The notes under the pieces: generated by a model
Seen by the model: the letters and a program-made list of their open reading frames with translations, nothing else
Database searches by the model: none
What the model was told of the DNA's origin: nothing
NCBI GenBank assembly: GCA_900757385.1
Contig: CAAENO010000238.1
Span: 1-11,426, forward strand
DNA: 11,426 nt
Direction of reading: 5' to 3'
Source of the DNA: an uncultured Collinsella sp.
Lineage (GTDB): Bacteria; Actinomycetota; Coriobacteriia; Coriobacteriales; Coriobacteriaceae
Program-made: the position numbers and the translations under genes
Shown: positions 1 to 8,100 of the stretch, piece after piece
Numbering within the stretch: position 1 is the stretch's first letter
Layout of the letters: the number at the start of each line of letters is the position of its first letter

Positions 1-595
1 CAATGAGGATCGCGAGCTTCCAGGAAAAGAGCTTTCCCAGCGCGGAGCGGATTCCCACGTTCATGATGGACAGCGGAATCGCGCCCTCGAGCACACCTTG
101 CGGGCAGATGTACTTGCAAAAGAACGGGTCGCCCATACCCACATCGTTGACCACCAAGACGGGCAGCAGCACCACGGCAAACAGCAGCACGGCATACTTG
201 ATGTACGTGAGCGGCTTGAGCTTTTTCGTGGAGAGCTTTTTGCTGGGAATCTTATGCAGAAGCTCTTGCAGCCATCCAAACGGGCACAAAAAGCCGCATA
301 CAAAACGTCCCAGCAGCACGCCGATTAGAATGAGCGTTCCGGTGACGTAATACGAAAAGTTGAACTTAGACGAGCCCACCACCGACTGAAACGACCCGAT
401 GGGGCACGCACCCGAGGCTGCCGGACACGAGTAGCAGTTGAGCCCCGGCACACAGACGGCTTTGCCTGTCCCCTGGTAGATGCCGCCCTTGGCAAAGTTA
501 GGCAGGTGAATATTGGTCGCAAGCGTCGCCGCCGCTTGAATCAATCCACGAAATCGCGCTAAAAGATACGATGCAGTGTTTTTTCTTTTATCCAA
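1..595 (-). CDS. Membrane 4Fe-4S binding protein (polyferredoxin/NapH-like), C-terminus outside window
   Basis: Partial gene: 198 codons from the N-terminus are visible and the rest lies beyond base 1. The predicted protein is a membrane electron-transfer protein. Near the N-terminus is a cysteine cluster, C48, C54, C57 and C64 (CYSCP...ACPIGS). Then comes a membrane segment at about 84-104 running into RFVCGFLCPFGWLQELL (C100, C104), a second membrane segment at about 132-152, and CKYICPQG (C160, C164). The CxxxCP pairs flanked by membrane helices are typical of Fer4_5/NapH-type polyferredoxins, which pass electrons across or along the membrane. The start chosen is TTG at 595, which overlaps the TAA of the upstream small gene (TTGGATAA) and has GGAG 10 bases upstream, implying translational coupling. 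No ATG is available near the N-terminus. The electron partner and substrate cannot be told from this window. The family is clear; the exact role is not. Confidence 0.85.
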   Translation of the reverse strand, partial: MDKRKNTASYLLARFRGLIQAAATLATNIHLPNFAKGGIYQGTGKAVCVPGLNCYSCPAASGACPIGSFQSVVGSSKFNFSYYVTGTLILIGVLLGRFVCGFLCPFGWLQELLHKIPSKKLSTKKLKPLTYIKYAVLLFAVVLLPVLVVNDVGMGDPFFCKYICPQGVLEGAIPLSIMNVGIRSALGKLFSWKLAILI

Positions 596-734
596 TTCCG
601 ATACACTCCAAGCACAGCCTGATTGCCTTGGCCAGCACGGCATCTGCCTCGCCGCGCATAATTCCAAAGCCAACCATGGCTACCCCAACGATCAGCAAAG
701 CCACCTGCGCCACAGGCTTAATCGCTTTGAACAA
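588..734 (-). CDS. CD1871A-type small CXXC membrane protein (48 aa)
   Basis: Short gene with a TTG start and a strong Shine-Dalgarno (AAAGGAG, 8 bases upstream of the TTG on the minus strand). The 48-residue product has a basic N-terminus (LFKAIKP), one membrane helix (about residues 9-26) and a soluble tail with RGEADAVLAKAIRLC followed by LECIGIG, giving a C41-x-x-C44 pair four residues before the end. This tail matches my recollection of the CD1871A family of CXXC motif-containing proteins of anaerobic Firmicutes and Actinobacteria. The function is unknown. A thiol/disulfide relay or metal-binding partner for the adjoining 4Fe-4S membrane protein is an inference from the CXXC pair and the overlapping gene order. 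It is the first gene of the leftward operon and faces the two-component system genes across 89 bases. Confidence 0.8.
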   Translation of the reverse strand: MFKAIKPVAQVALLIVGVAMVGFGIMRGEADAVLAKAIRLCLECIGIG

Positions 735-768
735 TCTGACCACTCCTTTCGTTTCGCGACCCATTGGA

Positions 769-786
769 CCATACCGACTATAAAAT
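769..786. promoter_or_regulatory. Probable divergent promoter region between CXXC gene and response regulator
   Basis: The 89-base gap at 735-823 must hold both promoters. Candidate -10 boxes overlap: TATAAA at 779-784 on the plus strand and TATAGT at 777-782 (or TATGGT at 769-774) on the minus strand. No convincing -35 box stands at the right distance from either one, which would fit activator-dependent transcription, for example by the adjacent OmpR-type regulator. No clear direct-repeat operator could be picked out. These boxes are a reading by eye only. Confidence 0.3.
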
Positions 787-823
787 CCGTGTTAAGCGTG
801 AATGACTATGCAAGGAGAACGTT

Positions 824-1498
824 ATGCGCATCTTGGTCGTCGAGGACGAGCGGGCGCTGTGCGATGCGATCGCACGCAGCCTGCGCAACTTGGCCTATAG
901 CGTCGACTGCTGCTACGACGGGCAGCAGGCCCTCGATCTGCTCGATGTCGAGACCTTTGATCTTGTCGTGCTCGACCTCAATCTCCCCCATGTCGACGGC
1001 ATGACCGTGCTCAGGCAACTCAGGACAACTGATTGTGAGACCAAGGTGCTTGTGCTCTCGGCACGTGGCGAGGTCTCCGACAAGGTAGCGGGGCTCGATG
1101 CGGGCGCCAACGACTACCTCACCAAGCCGTTCCATCTTGACGAGCTGGCGGCACGCATACGCAGTCTCACGCTCAGGCGCTTTACGCAAAACGACGTTGT
1201 TCTAGCCTGTGGATTGTTGAGCTTTGACACCAAGGCGCGCCTCGCCTCCGTGGGCGGCGAGACCCTATCCCTCACGCGCAAGGAGACCGGCATCTTGGAA
1301 TACCTGATGCTTAACCAGGGGCGGCCGGTGAGCCAGGAAGAGCTTATCGAGCATGTATGGGACAGCAGCGTCAACAGCTTTAGCAACGCGACCCGCGTGC
1401 ATATCTCGTCGCTGCGCAAAAAGCTGCGCGGTGCGTTGGGGCACGACCCCATCCGCAACCGAATCGGCGAAGGCTACGTTATGGAGGACGGCAAATGA
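824..1498 (+). CDS. OmpR/PhoB-family response regulator
   Basis: Cytoplasmic DNA-binding response regulator, 224 residues, the usual length for the OmpR family. The receiver domain spans about 1-115, with acidic pair E7/D8, phospho-acceptor D51 (VVLDLNLP), S79 and K101 (KPF). The winged-helix DNA-binding domain spans about 125-222, with the recognition region around SNATRVHISSLRKKL and the final wing GEGYVM. The start ATG has AAGGAG at 812-817. The stop TGA overlaps the ATG of the following kinase gene (ATGA), so the two are translationally coupled and are almost surely a cognate pair. The divergent membrane redox genes at 1-734 are the natural regulatory targets, but this is inferred from position only. 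The signal sensed cannot be deduced. Confidence 0.95.
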   Translation: MRILVVEDERALCDAIARSLRNLAYSVDCCYDGQQALDLLDVETFDLVVLDLNLPHVDGMTVLRQLRTTDCETKVLVLSARGEVSDKVAGLDAGANDYLTKPFHLDELAARIRSLTLRRFTQNDVVLACGLLSFDTKARLASVGGETLSLTRKETGILEYLMLNQGRPVSQEELIEHVWDSSVNSFSNATRVHISSLRKKLRGALGHDPIRNRIGEGYVMEDGK

Positions 1499-2667
1499 AG
1501 CGGCTGTCGCTGCAGTGGCGCATCACGTTAATGACGGCCCTGCTGGTATGCTCGACCTGCGTACTTATGAATTGTCTGGTTGGCTACTCCGGCATGCGCT
1601 ACATGGACTCGATCGGCAATGAACTATCGGCGCACAGCAAGGTGGAGGCGGCCTCGCCCAGCTCATTTGACCCGACAAACAAAGAGCTCGACGACGCGCT
1701 GACCATCGTCGTGAACGACGCCCAAGAATCGTTTGGCGCGACGAGCTGGTATATAACTGCGGCGGTGACGCTGCTCGGCGGCGTGCTGGCCTACTTTGTG
1801 AGCGGACATGCGCTGCGGCCGTTGCGCTTCTTTGCGACGCAAGTCGAGAGCGTGCGGCCCGACAACCTCGCCGACACAAAAATCAGCGAGGACGTGCCCT
1901 CTGAACTCAGGCGCTGCAGCGCGTCGTTTAACGACATGATTGCCCGCCTTGACGAGGGATTTTCCGCACAAAGACAGTTTACGGGCAATGCGGCGCACGA
2001 GCTGCGCACGCCACTTGCGCTCATGCAGGCCCAGGTCGAGCTGTTTTGCGCCGAGCACCCCGACGTCGACGCCGATACAGCGAGCCTGCTCGGGCTGCTG
2101 CAGGAGCAGACCGAGCGGATGACGCACATGACAAAGACCCTGCTCGAGATGAGCGAGCTGCGCAGTGTCCCTTGCAACGATGCGATTGACCTGGCGCCGA
2201 TGATCGAAGAAGTACTCACGGACCTGGCGCCCCTTGCCGAGCAAAAAGACATCACGCTTACAAGTGAGGGCGACGCGCAAACGATCGGCAGCGATACGCT
2301 AATCTATCGGCTGCTGTTCAACTTGGCCGAAAACGCCATACGTTACAGCGCGCCCAACTCGACCGTGCAAATCAACGCCTGCGCCGAAGGCGACCGCGTG
2401 CTGCTACGCGTGCGCGACCAGGGGACGGGCATTCCCGAGCAATACCAGACGAGCATCTTTCAGCCCTTCTATCGCGTCGACAAATCGCGCAGCAGGGCAT
2501 ATGGCGGCGTGGGGCTGGGGCTTGCACTGGTCTGGGAGATCGCCGCGCTTCACGGCGGCTCCATCGAGGTCGAAGAGAGCTCGGAGAGCGGAACGACCAT
2601 GCTCGTGACTCTTCCCGCACATAACATCGACGATGTGACAAAGGGACAGTCCCTTTGTCACATCTGA
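1495..2667 (+). CDS. Membrane sensor histidine kinase (HAMP, HisKA, HATPase)
   Basis: Partner kinase of the preceding regulator, 390 residues. Membrane helix 1 is at about 10-31, followed by a short extracytoplasmic segment (about 32-83). Helix 2 is at about 84-105 and a HAMP-like linker at about 106-158. The HisKA dimerisation helix carries the phospho-acceptor H168 (AAHELRTPLAL). The ATPase domain has the N-box (N276, N280 in FNLAENAIRYS), G1 (DQGTGIP, D308), F-box (FQPFYRVD) and G2 (GGVGLGLAL, 337-345). The small sensor loop gives no clue to the ligand. One oddity is that residues 380-390 (DVTKGQSLCHI) and little else after the ATPase fold are encoded exactly by a 33-base palindrome, so this tail is probably repeat-derived and not functional. 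The protein would otherwise end near NIDD. Confidence 0.95.
   Translation: MKRLSLQWRITLMTALLVCSTCVLMNCLVGYSGMRYMDSIGNELSAHSKVEAASPSSFDPTNKELDDALTIVVNDAQESFGATSWYITAAVTLLGGVLAYFVSGHALRPLRFFATQVESVRPDNLADTKISEDVPSELRRCSASFNDMIARLDEGFSAQRQFTGNAAHELRTPLALMQAQVELFCAEHPDVDADTASLLGLLQEQTERMTHMTKTLLEMSELRSVPCNDAIDLAPMIEEVLTDLAPLAEQKDITLTSEGDAQTIGSDTLIYRLLFNLAENAIRYSAPNSTVQINACAEGDRVLLRVRDQGTGIPEQYQTSIFQPFYRVDKSRSRAYGGVGLGLALVWEIAALHGGSIEVEESSESGTTMLVTLPAHNIDDVTKGQSLCHI
2632..2664. repeat. Perfect palindromic repeat at the 3' end of the kinase gene
   Basis: The left arm GATGTGACAAAGGGA (2632-2646) and right arm TCCCTTTGTCACATC (2650-2664) are perfect reverse complements separated by CAG, giving 15 paired bases and a 3-base loop. 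It lies in phase with the kinase reading frame and covers its last 11 codons; the TGA follows at once. There is no T-run after it, so it is not a standard terminator for the kinase gene, though it could impede transcription or protect the mRNA 3' end. I recall similar GTGACAAAGGGAC palindromes dispersed in Coriobacteriia and some Clostridia, which would make it a REP/MITE-like element. That was not checked. Confidence 0.8.
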
Positions 2668-2694
2668 AGATGCACGAAATTGGGCGAAGCGCCA

Positions 2695-2730
2695 GCAAAA
2701 AGCCCCCGCTTCCAAACGGAAACGGGGGCT
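2695..2730 (-). terminator. Rho-independent terminator of guaA
   Basis: Stem arms 2701-2713 (AGCCCCCGCTTCC) and 2718-2730 (GGAAACGGGGGCT) pair over 13 positions with one mismatch around an AAAC loop. On the minus strand the stem is followed by TTTTT, and it begins 12 bases past the guaA stop. On the plus strand no T-run follows, so it serves guaA and not the convergent kinase gene. Confidence 0.85.
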
Positions 2731-2742
2731 AGGTGAGTTAGC

Positions 2743-3723
2743 TTACTCCCACTCGACCGTGCCGACGGGCTTCGGCGTGAGGTCGTAGCAAACGCGGCAA
2801 ATACCGGGGACCTCGGCGGTCACGCGAGCGGTAATGCGCCTGAGCAGCGCCCAGTCGAGCTCGGGCACCTCGGCGGTCATGACGTCGACGGTGTTGATGC
2901 AGCGAATGATGCAGGGCCAGTCGTAGGCGCGCTTGCCCTCGCGCACACCGGTGGCGCGGAAGTCGGGTACCACGGCAAAGTACTGCCAGATGGTCAGACC
3001 GGCCTTGTCGATCTCCTCGCGCACGATGGCGTCAGCCTCGCGCAGCGCCTCGAGACGGTCGCGGGTAATGGCGCCAAGGCAGCGGACGCCCAGGCCAGGA
3101 CCGGGGAACGGCTGACGCTCAACCATGTTCTCGGGCAGGCCGAGCTCGCGGCCCACGACGCGTACCTCGTCCTTGTACAGCAGCTTAACGGGCTCGCAGA
3201 GCTCAAACTGCAGATCCTCGGGCAGACCGCCAACGTTGTGGTGAGCCTTCACGCCGTCCTGCGACTCCAGAATGTCGGGGTAGATAGTGCCCTGGGCGAG
3301 GAAGCTGACCTCGTCGCCCACCTTTCGGGCCTCTTCCTCGAACACGCGGATAAACTCGGCGCCGATAATCTTGCGCTTGGTCTCGGGCTCGTCGACGTCG
3401 ACGAGCTTATCGAGGAAGCGGTCAGTGGCGTCCACGTAAACCAGGTTGGCGTCCATCTGGTTCTGGAACACGTCGACGACCTGCTCGCTCTCGCCCTTGC
3501 GCATGAGACCGTGGTTCACATGCACACAGATGAGCTGCTTGCCGATGGCCTTGATCAGCAGCGCCGCGACAACAGAGCTGTCGACGCCGCCAGAAAGGGC
3601 CAGCAGAACCTTCTTGTCGCCGATCTGTTCGCGAATTGCGGCGATCTGCTCGTCGATGAACGCCTGAGCAAGTTCGGGAGTGGTGATACGCACCATATCG
3701 TCGGGACGCTTGTTGGGATCCAT
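2743..3723 (-). CDS. guaA: GMP synthase, ATP-pyrophosphatase subunit without glutaminase domain
   Basis: Catalyses XMP + ATP + ammonia to GMP + AMP + PPi, the last step of guanine nucleotide synthesis, in the cytoplasm. The product is 326 residues. The ATP-PPase P-loop SGGVDSS is at 44-50, GTIYPDILES at 145-154, HHNVGGLP at 161-168, RQPFPGPGLGVR at 203-214, and the conserved dimerisation-domain end KPVGTVEWE at 318-326. Usual bacterial GuaA is about 510-525 residues with a class I glutamine amidotransferase domain of about 190 residues at the front. Here that domain is absent and the sequence upstream is non-coding. The protein therefore needs free ammonia or an amidotransferase subunit encoded elsewhere, as in the two-subunit archaeal enzyme. 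The start chosen is ATG at 3723, with AAAAGGAG 6 bases upstream; a longer in-frame extension to 3780 lacks a comparable site. The gene is transcribed alone and has its own terminator. Confidence 0.93.
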   Translation of the reverse strand: MDPNKRPDDMVRITTPELAQAFIDEQIAAIREQIGDKKVLLALSGGVDSSVVAALLIKAIGKQLICVHVNHGLMRKGESEQVVDVFQNQMDANLVYVDATDRFLDKLVDVDEPETKRKIIGAEFIRVFEEEARKVGDEVSFLAQGTIYPDILESQDGVKAHHNVGGLPEDLQFELCEPVKLLYKDEVRVVGRELGLPENMVERQPFPGPGLGVRCLGAITRDRLEALREADAIVREEIDKAGLTIWQYFAVVPDFRATGVREGKRAYDWPCIIRCINTVDVMTAEVPELDWALLRRITARVTAEVPGICRVCYDLTPKPVGTVEWE

Positions 3724-3788
3724 GCAGGGCTCCTTTTCGGTTCGATGGAACGCGCCGCGCATATGCAGACGCGCTGTCATATGTCCTC

Positions 3789-3794
3789 ATTATA
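3789..3794 (-). promoter_or_regulatory. Probable -10 box of guaA
   Basis: Consensus TATAAT on the minus strand, 65 bases upstream of the guaA ATG. The hexamer 17 bases further upstream (TGGGAA) is a poor -35 match. The predicted leader is about 60 bases. I saw no purine-riboswitch signature in it. Confidence 0.55.
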
Positions 3795-3978
3795 TGCAGA
3801 GCGAGGTGCGTTTCCCATCGCTGCAACGGAGCTTTTTGCAGGGGCGGCATTTTTTCCTAATGTCGAGGTCAGCTAGGCTTCGGTAGCCACCTTGGGAGCA
3901 TCGCCAATAGACTCTTCCTTTATACGTTCGGCATAATCGTAGGCGATAACCACAAATTCCAGTCCCGAGCAACAGGAG

Positions 3979-3984
3979 TACAAT
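3979..3984 (+). promoter_or_regulatory. Weak candidate -10 box before the LuxR-type gene
   Basis: TACAAT is one base away from consensus and lies 36 bases upstream of the chosen ATG. The hexamer at -35 spacing (ATTCCA, 3956-3961) is weak. The remaining bases between guaA and this gene (3724-4019, 296 bases) hold the guaA leader and promoter and otherwise no gene that I can support. A second -10-like CATAAT is at 3932-3937. Confidence 0.3.
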
Positions 3985-4019
3985 TGCTGCTATTGTTGCC
4001 ACCTGATGGGAGATGGAAG

Positions 4020-5024
4020 ATGGACTGCGATAGTTACCCGCTCATTCCCATGCCGTTGATGTGCACCGCCTTTGTGCCGGGGCAGATTGACGCTGCGGTT
4101 GCAGGCATTTCCGACCCCGATTCACGCACCATCGCCACGGCAGAAGCGCTGTACTTTCGCGGACAGGCCACACTCGCCGCCGAGACAGCACGCCCCTATC
4201 TTGACGCCACCGATCCCGCGCTGCGCTATTCCGCATGCTTTATCTGCGGATACGCCAGTCTGTCGCTCAACCGTATCGCCGACGCCCGCCGGTGCCTTGC
4301 TGGCATCCTCGATACGCCGGCCGACGAGGAGTCGTCCGCCATCCACGCCATGCATATCCTGTTCGCCTCGGCCGCGAGTGTCCTGCTGCACTTGCCTTCC
4401 CCGTATTCTGCCGAAGAGTTTTATCCACTTGCGGCACATCTGCCCGAAGGCCTGCGCCTGTTCGCCAGCTACGTGATGGCGCACGCGTTGTATCTGCGCG
4501 GCGAATACGGCCGCAGCCTGGGCATGGCGGAAAACGCCCTGATTATGAAACAGGGAAGCTACCCCATCTCGGAGCTATTCCTGCACTTGTCGGCTTCGAT
4601 GGCCTGTATGAGTCTCAAAGACGTCGACGCCGCAAAAGCGCATTTTGGCGCCGCTTGGGACATTGCGCGCCCCGACGGCCTTATCGAGCTCATCGGCGAG
4701 CACCACGGCCTTTTGCAGGGGCTTATCGAGGCATGCTTAAAATCGCAATACCCTGACGATTTCGCTCGCATCATCGAGATTACGTATCGATTCAGCTACG
4801 GTTGGCGGCGCATCCACAACCCCGATTCGGGCGAGGACGTTGCCGACGATTTAACAACCACAGAGTTCACCATGGCCATGCTCGCCTGCCGCGGATGGAC
4901 CAACGCTGAAATCGCACGCCATATGGGAGTATCGCCGGGCACCGTCAAAAACCGCCTATCCGGCGTATACGCAAAGCTTGGCATCGGCACACGCGCCGAG
5001 CTGGTCGCGCACATGTTGCGTTAG
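4020..5024 (+). CDS. LuxR-type transcriptional regulator with helical N-terminal region
   Basis: Cytoplasmic transcription factor, 334 residues. The C-terminal LuxR/GerE helix-turn-helix is at about 278-334: the scaffold is LTTTEFTMAMLACRGWTN, followed by AEIARHMGVSPGTVKNRL and VYAKLGI. The first 270 residues are Ala/Leu-rich and look all-helical, with TPR-like stretches such as EALYFRGQATLAAETARPYL and ALYLRGEYGRSLGMAENAL, reminiscent of MalT-like sensor regions. There is no receiver domain and no membrane helix. The start chosen is ATG at 4020, with GGGAG 7 bases upstream. A TTG at 3984 with AGGAG 5 bases upstream is an alternative that would add 12 residues (MLLLLPPDGRWK). The gene lies 155 bases upstream of, and on the same strand as, the giant surface protein gene, which is its most likely target. 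The ligand is unknown. Confidence 0.88.
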   Translation: MDCDSYPLIPMPLMCTAFVPGQIDAAVAGISDPDSRTIATAEALYFRGQATLAAETARPYLDATDPALRYSACFICGYASLSLNRIADARRCLAGILDTPADEESSAIHAMHILFASAASVLLHLPSPYSAEEFYPLAAHLPEGLRLFASYVMAHALYLRGEYGRSLGMAENALIMKQGSYPISELFLHLSASMACMSLKDVDAAKAHFGAAWDIARPDGLIELIGEHHGLLQGLIEACLKSQYPDDFARIIEITYRFSYGWRRIHNPDSGEDVADDLTTTEFTMAMLACRGWTNAEIARHMGVSPGTVKNRLSGVYAKLGIGTRAELVAHMLR

Positions 5025-5027
5025 CGA

Positions 5028-5071
5028 CCGGGCTGCCAAGCGCATCGAACGCGTTCCGGAACCCGGCGCTT
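5028..5071 (+). other. Possible hairpin after the LuxR-type gene
   Basis: Several nested inverted repeats lie just after the regulator stop: CCGGG (5028-5032) with CCCGG (5062-5066), AAGCGC (5038-5043) with GCGCTT (5066-5071), and the self-complementary GTTCCGGAAC (5053-5062). No T-run follows, so it is not a standard terminator; a pause or partial attenuator before the surface protein gene is possible. I found no convincing promoter in the rest of the 155-base gap. Confidence 0.3.
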
Positions 5072-5179
5072 CGCTCGATCAATTTGGACATTTTGACCCT
5101 TGAACGGCACTACCGCCACGAAGCGTCTTCTCGCAAAATTGGATTATTTCCACCGATATTTGCGGGATGGGAGCCCAAG

Positions 5180-8100
5180 ATGCTTGATCGCCGTTCGTTA
5201 CTTGTTGCTGGAGCGTCCTCGCTGGCGAGCATTATGTTGCCTCGCGTGCCGGGAAGCGAAAATGCCTTCCTGCTGCCGTTCGCGCCCACCGCGGCCTATG
5301 CCGACGAAGAAGACCCCTTCAAGGTGCTCGTTCTCTCGCGCACCATGTTTGGTGTGGTCGTGGTCGACGTCGCCAACAAGAATACGCCCATCGCAGGTGC
5401 CCAGGTCACGCTCACATCGCGCTATGCCGTAGGCAAGCAGCTAGCCGCCACGACCGATGACGAAGGCACGGCCATCTTTGAGGTCGCCCCTCTTTCGGAA
5501 GGCTACGTGGACGAGGCAACGCTCCTTGACGCGTACGACTTTAACGGCGGCATCTCCATTAGCATGGCGGGCTACCGTGATGTCGAGATTCCCCTTGCGC
5601 GTATCCAGGGCGGCACCGCCATAACCGCACCCACACGTCCGCTTTCCGACGGCGAGCCGTACTTCCGCCAGCTCACGTTCGACGAATGGGACATCCAGTA
5701 CGCCGACGCCACGTTTATGGCAATGCCAGCGGACGAAGCAGCAAACGACCAGCCCGACACGCACGCTTTTACCGTGCAGGCTCATCTGCCGCAGGGCGGG
5801 CAGGCAACATTGCATATCAATAAAGTGATGCCCGCTGCGGGCAGCTCAACCGAAACCGTCACGCAGATTGGTCAGATCAAGGCCAGCGCATCGGGCGCAG
5901 ATAGTCTGGCGACGTTCACACTCGAAGACAAGTTCCTCGATGCAACGTCGAGCCTTCTGGAAGAAGGATGCAAGCTGCGCTTTGTCCTCGACTACCAGGG
6001 CAAAACCTACACGCTCTCCTCCCCCATGGCCGTTGTTACCGCACCGGCGGCAAAGGCGGAATCCGGATCGACCACTATCGTCCCCACCACTATGGACCAA
6101 GAGATCACTCCGTTTGATTTCCCCGCATCGTTTCCCGGCATCGGTGGTAATAAGTTCACGTGCTGGATGCCCACATTTCCGATCCTCTTCGATTTCTCGT
6201 TTGCTGGATACGTGCTGTTTGGCGGAGGATACAAACCAGCCAGCTATATGAACGATTCGGGCAATCCGGATCCGGAGTACTGGAAGAAGTCACCGCGCGA
6301 GTCGGGCGCCAAGCAGGCAAACCGCTACCTCGACGAAATGGAGGGGAAGTGGAATCAGTACAAAAGTATGAGTGCCGGTTCGGGCACCGATCCAAGAAAC
6401 ACCAAGCTCCTTCGCCACCATTGCACGCCGCTGTTCACGATGGATATCGCCACACAGCTGTACGGCTCGCTCGCCTACGATTGGGTGGGCAAAACCTGGG
6501 GTGACAACAACGACCCCGCATACGGCAACATTAAGGCCCTCTTCCAGGTAAGAACCGACCTCAATTGGACCGAGCAGTTTACCCTAGGACCGGTGCCGTT
6601 TTTCCTAAACGTCAACCCCTGGGTGCTGGCAAAACTGGCGCTCGCCGTGGGCGCCCACACGCACGGCAGCGGCGCGGCGTTTTTCAAGAACATTTCGCTC
6701 GACTATTCCAACACGTCGGGCTCGTTCACCATCCAGATCGGACTTGCCGTCACCTTTGGAGCCGGCATTGCAGGCGTCGCTTCGTCCGCTGTGCGTGGCG
6801 CCGCATCCCTCACACTGTTCATTGGGTACGAGAAGGCAGATGGACACCAGCTTCCGCGGCTGCGCGTAGGTGCAGACGTCGATGTCGATGTGATACTCCA
6901 GTTCGTAATGTTCAAGTGGACCACCAAGGCTTGGTCGGGGTCGTGGCCCACACTCATCGATTCGTGGAATATGTCGGTGAACAATGGCGACCAGTATGTG
7001 CTCCAACGCTCTGAGCTGGCATTGGGTGGAGATACGCCTTACACGCTGGATGCCTGCTTCGGCACGCCCGGCAACACCGAGGCAGGTGGTGTGCCGCAGT
7101 TTATCGCGTCGGCCACCATCGTCACCAATTCCGAGCTGCTCGCACGCGCCGAGGTTGCAGCCGCCGCGATAAACATCGCGCCTACCGTACGTGATTGGGA
7201 TCAAGCGGTCACGCGCATTGAGCTCGAGGCGAACGCGGAGAGCGACGACACGGGACAGGTCGAACATTTCGTCCATGCGCTGATGGAGAACGACGAAAAT
7301 GCCGCACCGATGTATGAGTACACCTACATCGGTCAGTCAACGAACGCCGTTGCGGACCCGAACGCCAATTCTGCCGGCGTGTCGGAGGACGAGCGTGGCG
7401 GCATAAAACCCTCGAGCGACAACGTGCTGTTTTCCGGCGTGCTCAGCGAAGCCCACATGAAGCTAACGATGATTGCCGGCGTAGAATGCTTGTTCCGTAT
7501 CGCCTCGGTGCGCTACGGCGACAATGGCCGCTCGCGCCTGGTGGTGCACACAAAGGCAAACGGCACGTGGTCCGCTCCCACGCCCGTGGACTTTCCCCTT
7601 GGGTTTGGCGAGGGCGACGTGGAGCGCGACGGCATATTCGATTACGACTTCGACGTGGTGGAATATACGGACGGAAGAGGAAACCAGGACGCCTACGTGC
7701 TGCTGGTCTCGGGCGAGCGCCCCGCCGGCGACAACACCCTTTTCGATACGGCGAGCACATCCGGCATACTGTCCGTTGTGCGCCTGCGCATAAGCAACGA
7801 CGGAGTTCGAGTGATATCGCACACGTCATGGCGCAGCATCTCGCGCGGCCGTCTGCAAGAGGATGGCTACCATTGCCTGCAGTGCCCGCGTATCACGGTG
7901 GGCAAGACGCTGGTCGACGGGCGCCTGTCGGGTGCCTACCTCCACCGCCGCGGAACCACCGCAGAGAAGGCGCTCGGCAGCGAGGCCGAGGTTGCGCTGG
8001 AGTGCTTTACCCTGTGGTCGGACGTTTCGGGCGACAGCCTGACGTTCCGCCAAGTTCTCCGCTTTCCACAAGCACCGTCGAGTATCGAGCTGAGCGAGCC

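Noticed and set aside
1663..2280. Minus-strand open frame opposite the histidine kinase
   Set aside because: The sense strand carries all the histidine-kinase boxes; the antisense frame is a composition artefact.
2632..2664. The kinase-end palindrome as an intrinsic terminator
   Set aside because: The stem is strong but no T-run follows on either strand, so it is listed as a repeat.
3724..3789. Possible purine riboswitch or attenuator in the guaA leader
   Set aside because: The leader is only about 60 bases and shows neither the three-way-junction consensus nor a terminator/antiterminator pair.
3790..4002. Minus-strand 70-codon open frame with a GTG start and a hydrophobic beginning (ATIAAIVLLLLGTGICGY)
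   Set aside because: It looks like a short membrane peptide at first, but there is no good ribosome site, it overlaps the guaA promoter and the LuxR leader, and the rest is Arg/Cys-rich without domain character.
5084..5179. In-frame N-terminal extension of the giant surface protein
   Set aside because: It would place 32 residues ahead of a clear signal peptide. The ATG at 5180 has GGGAG at proper spacing.
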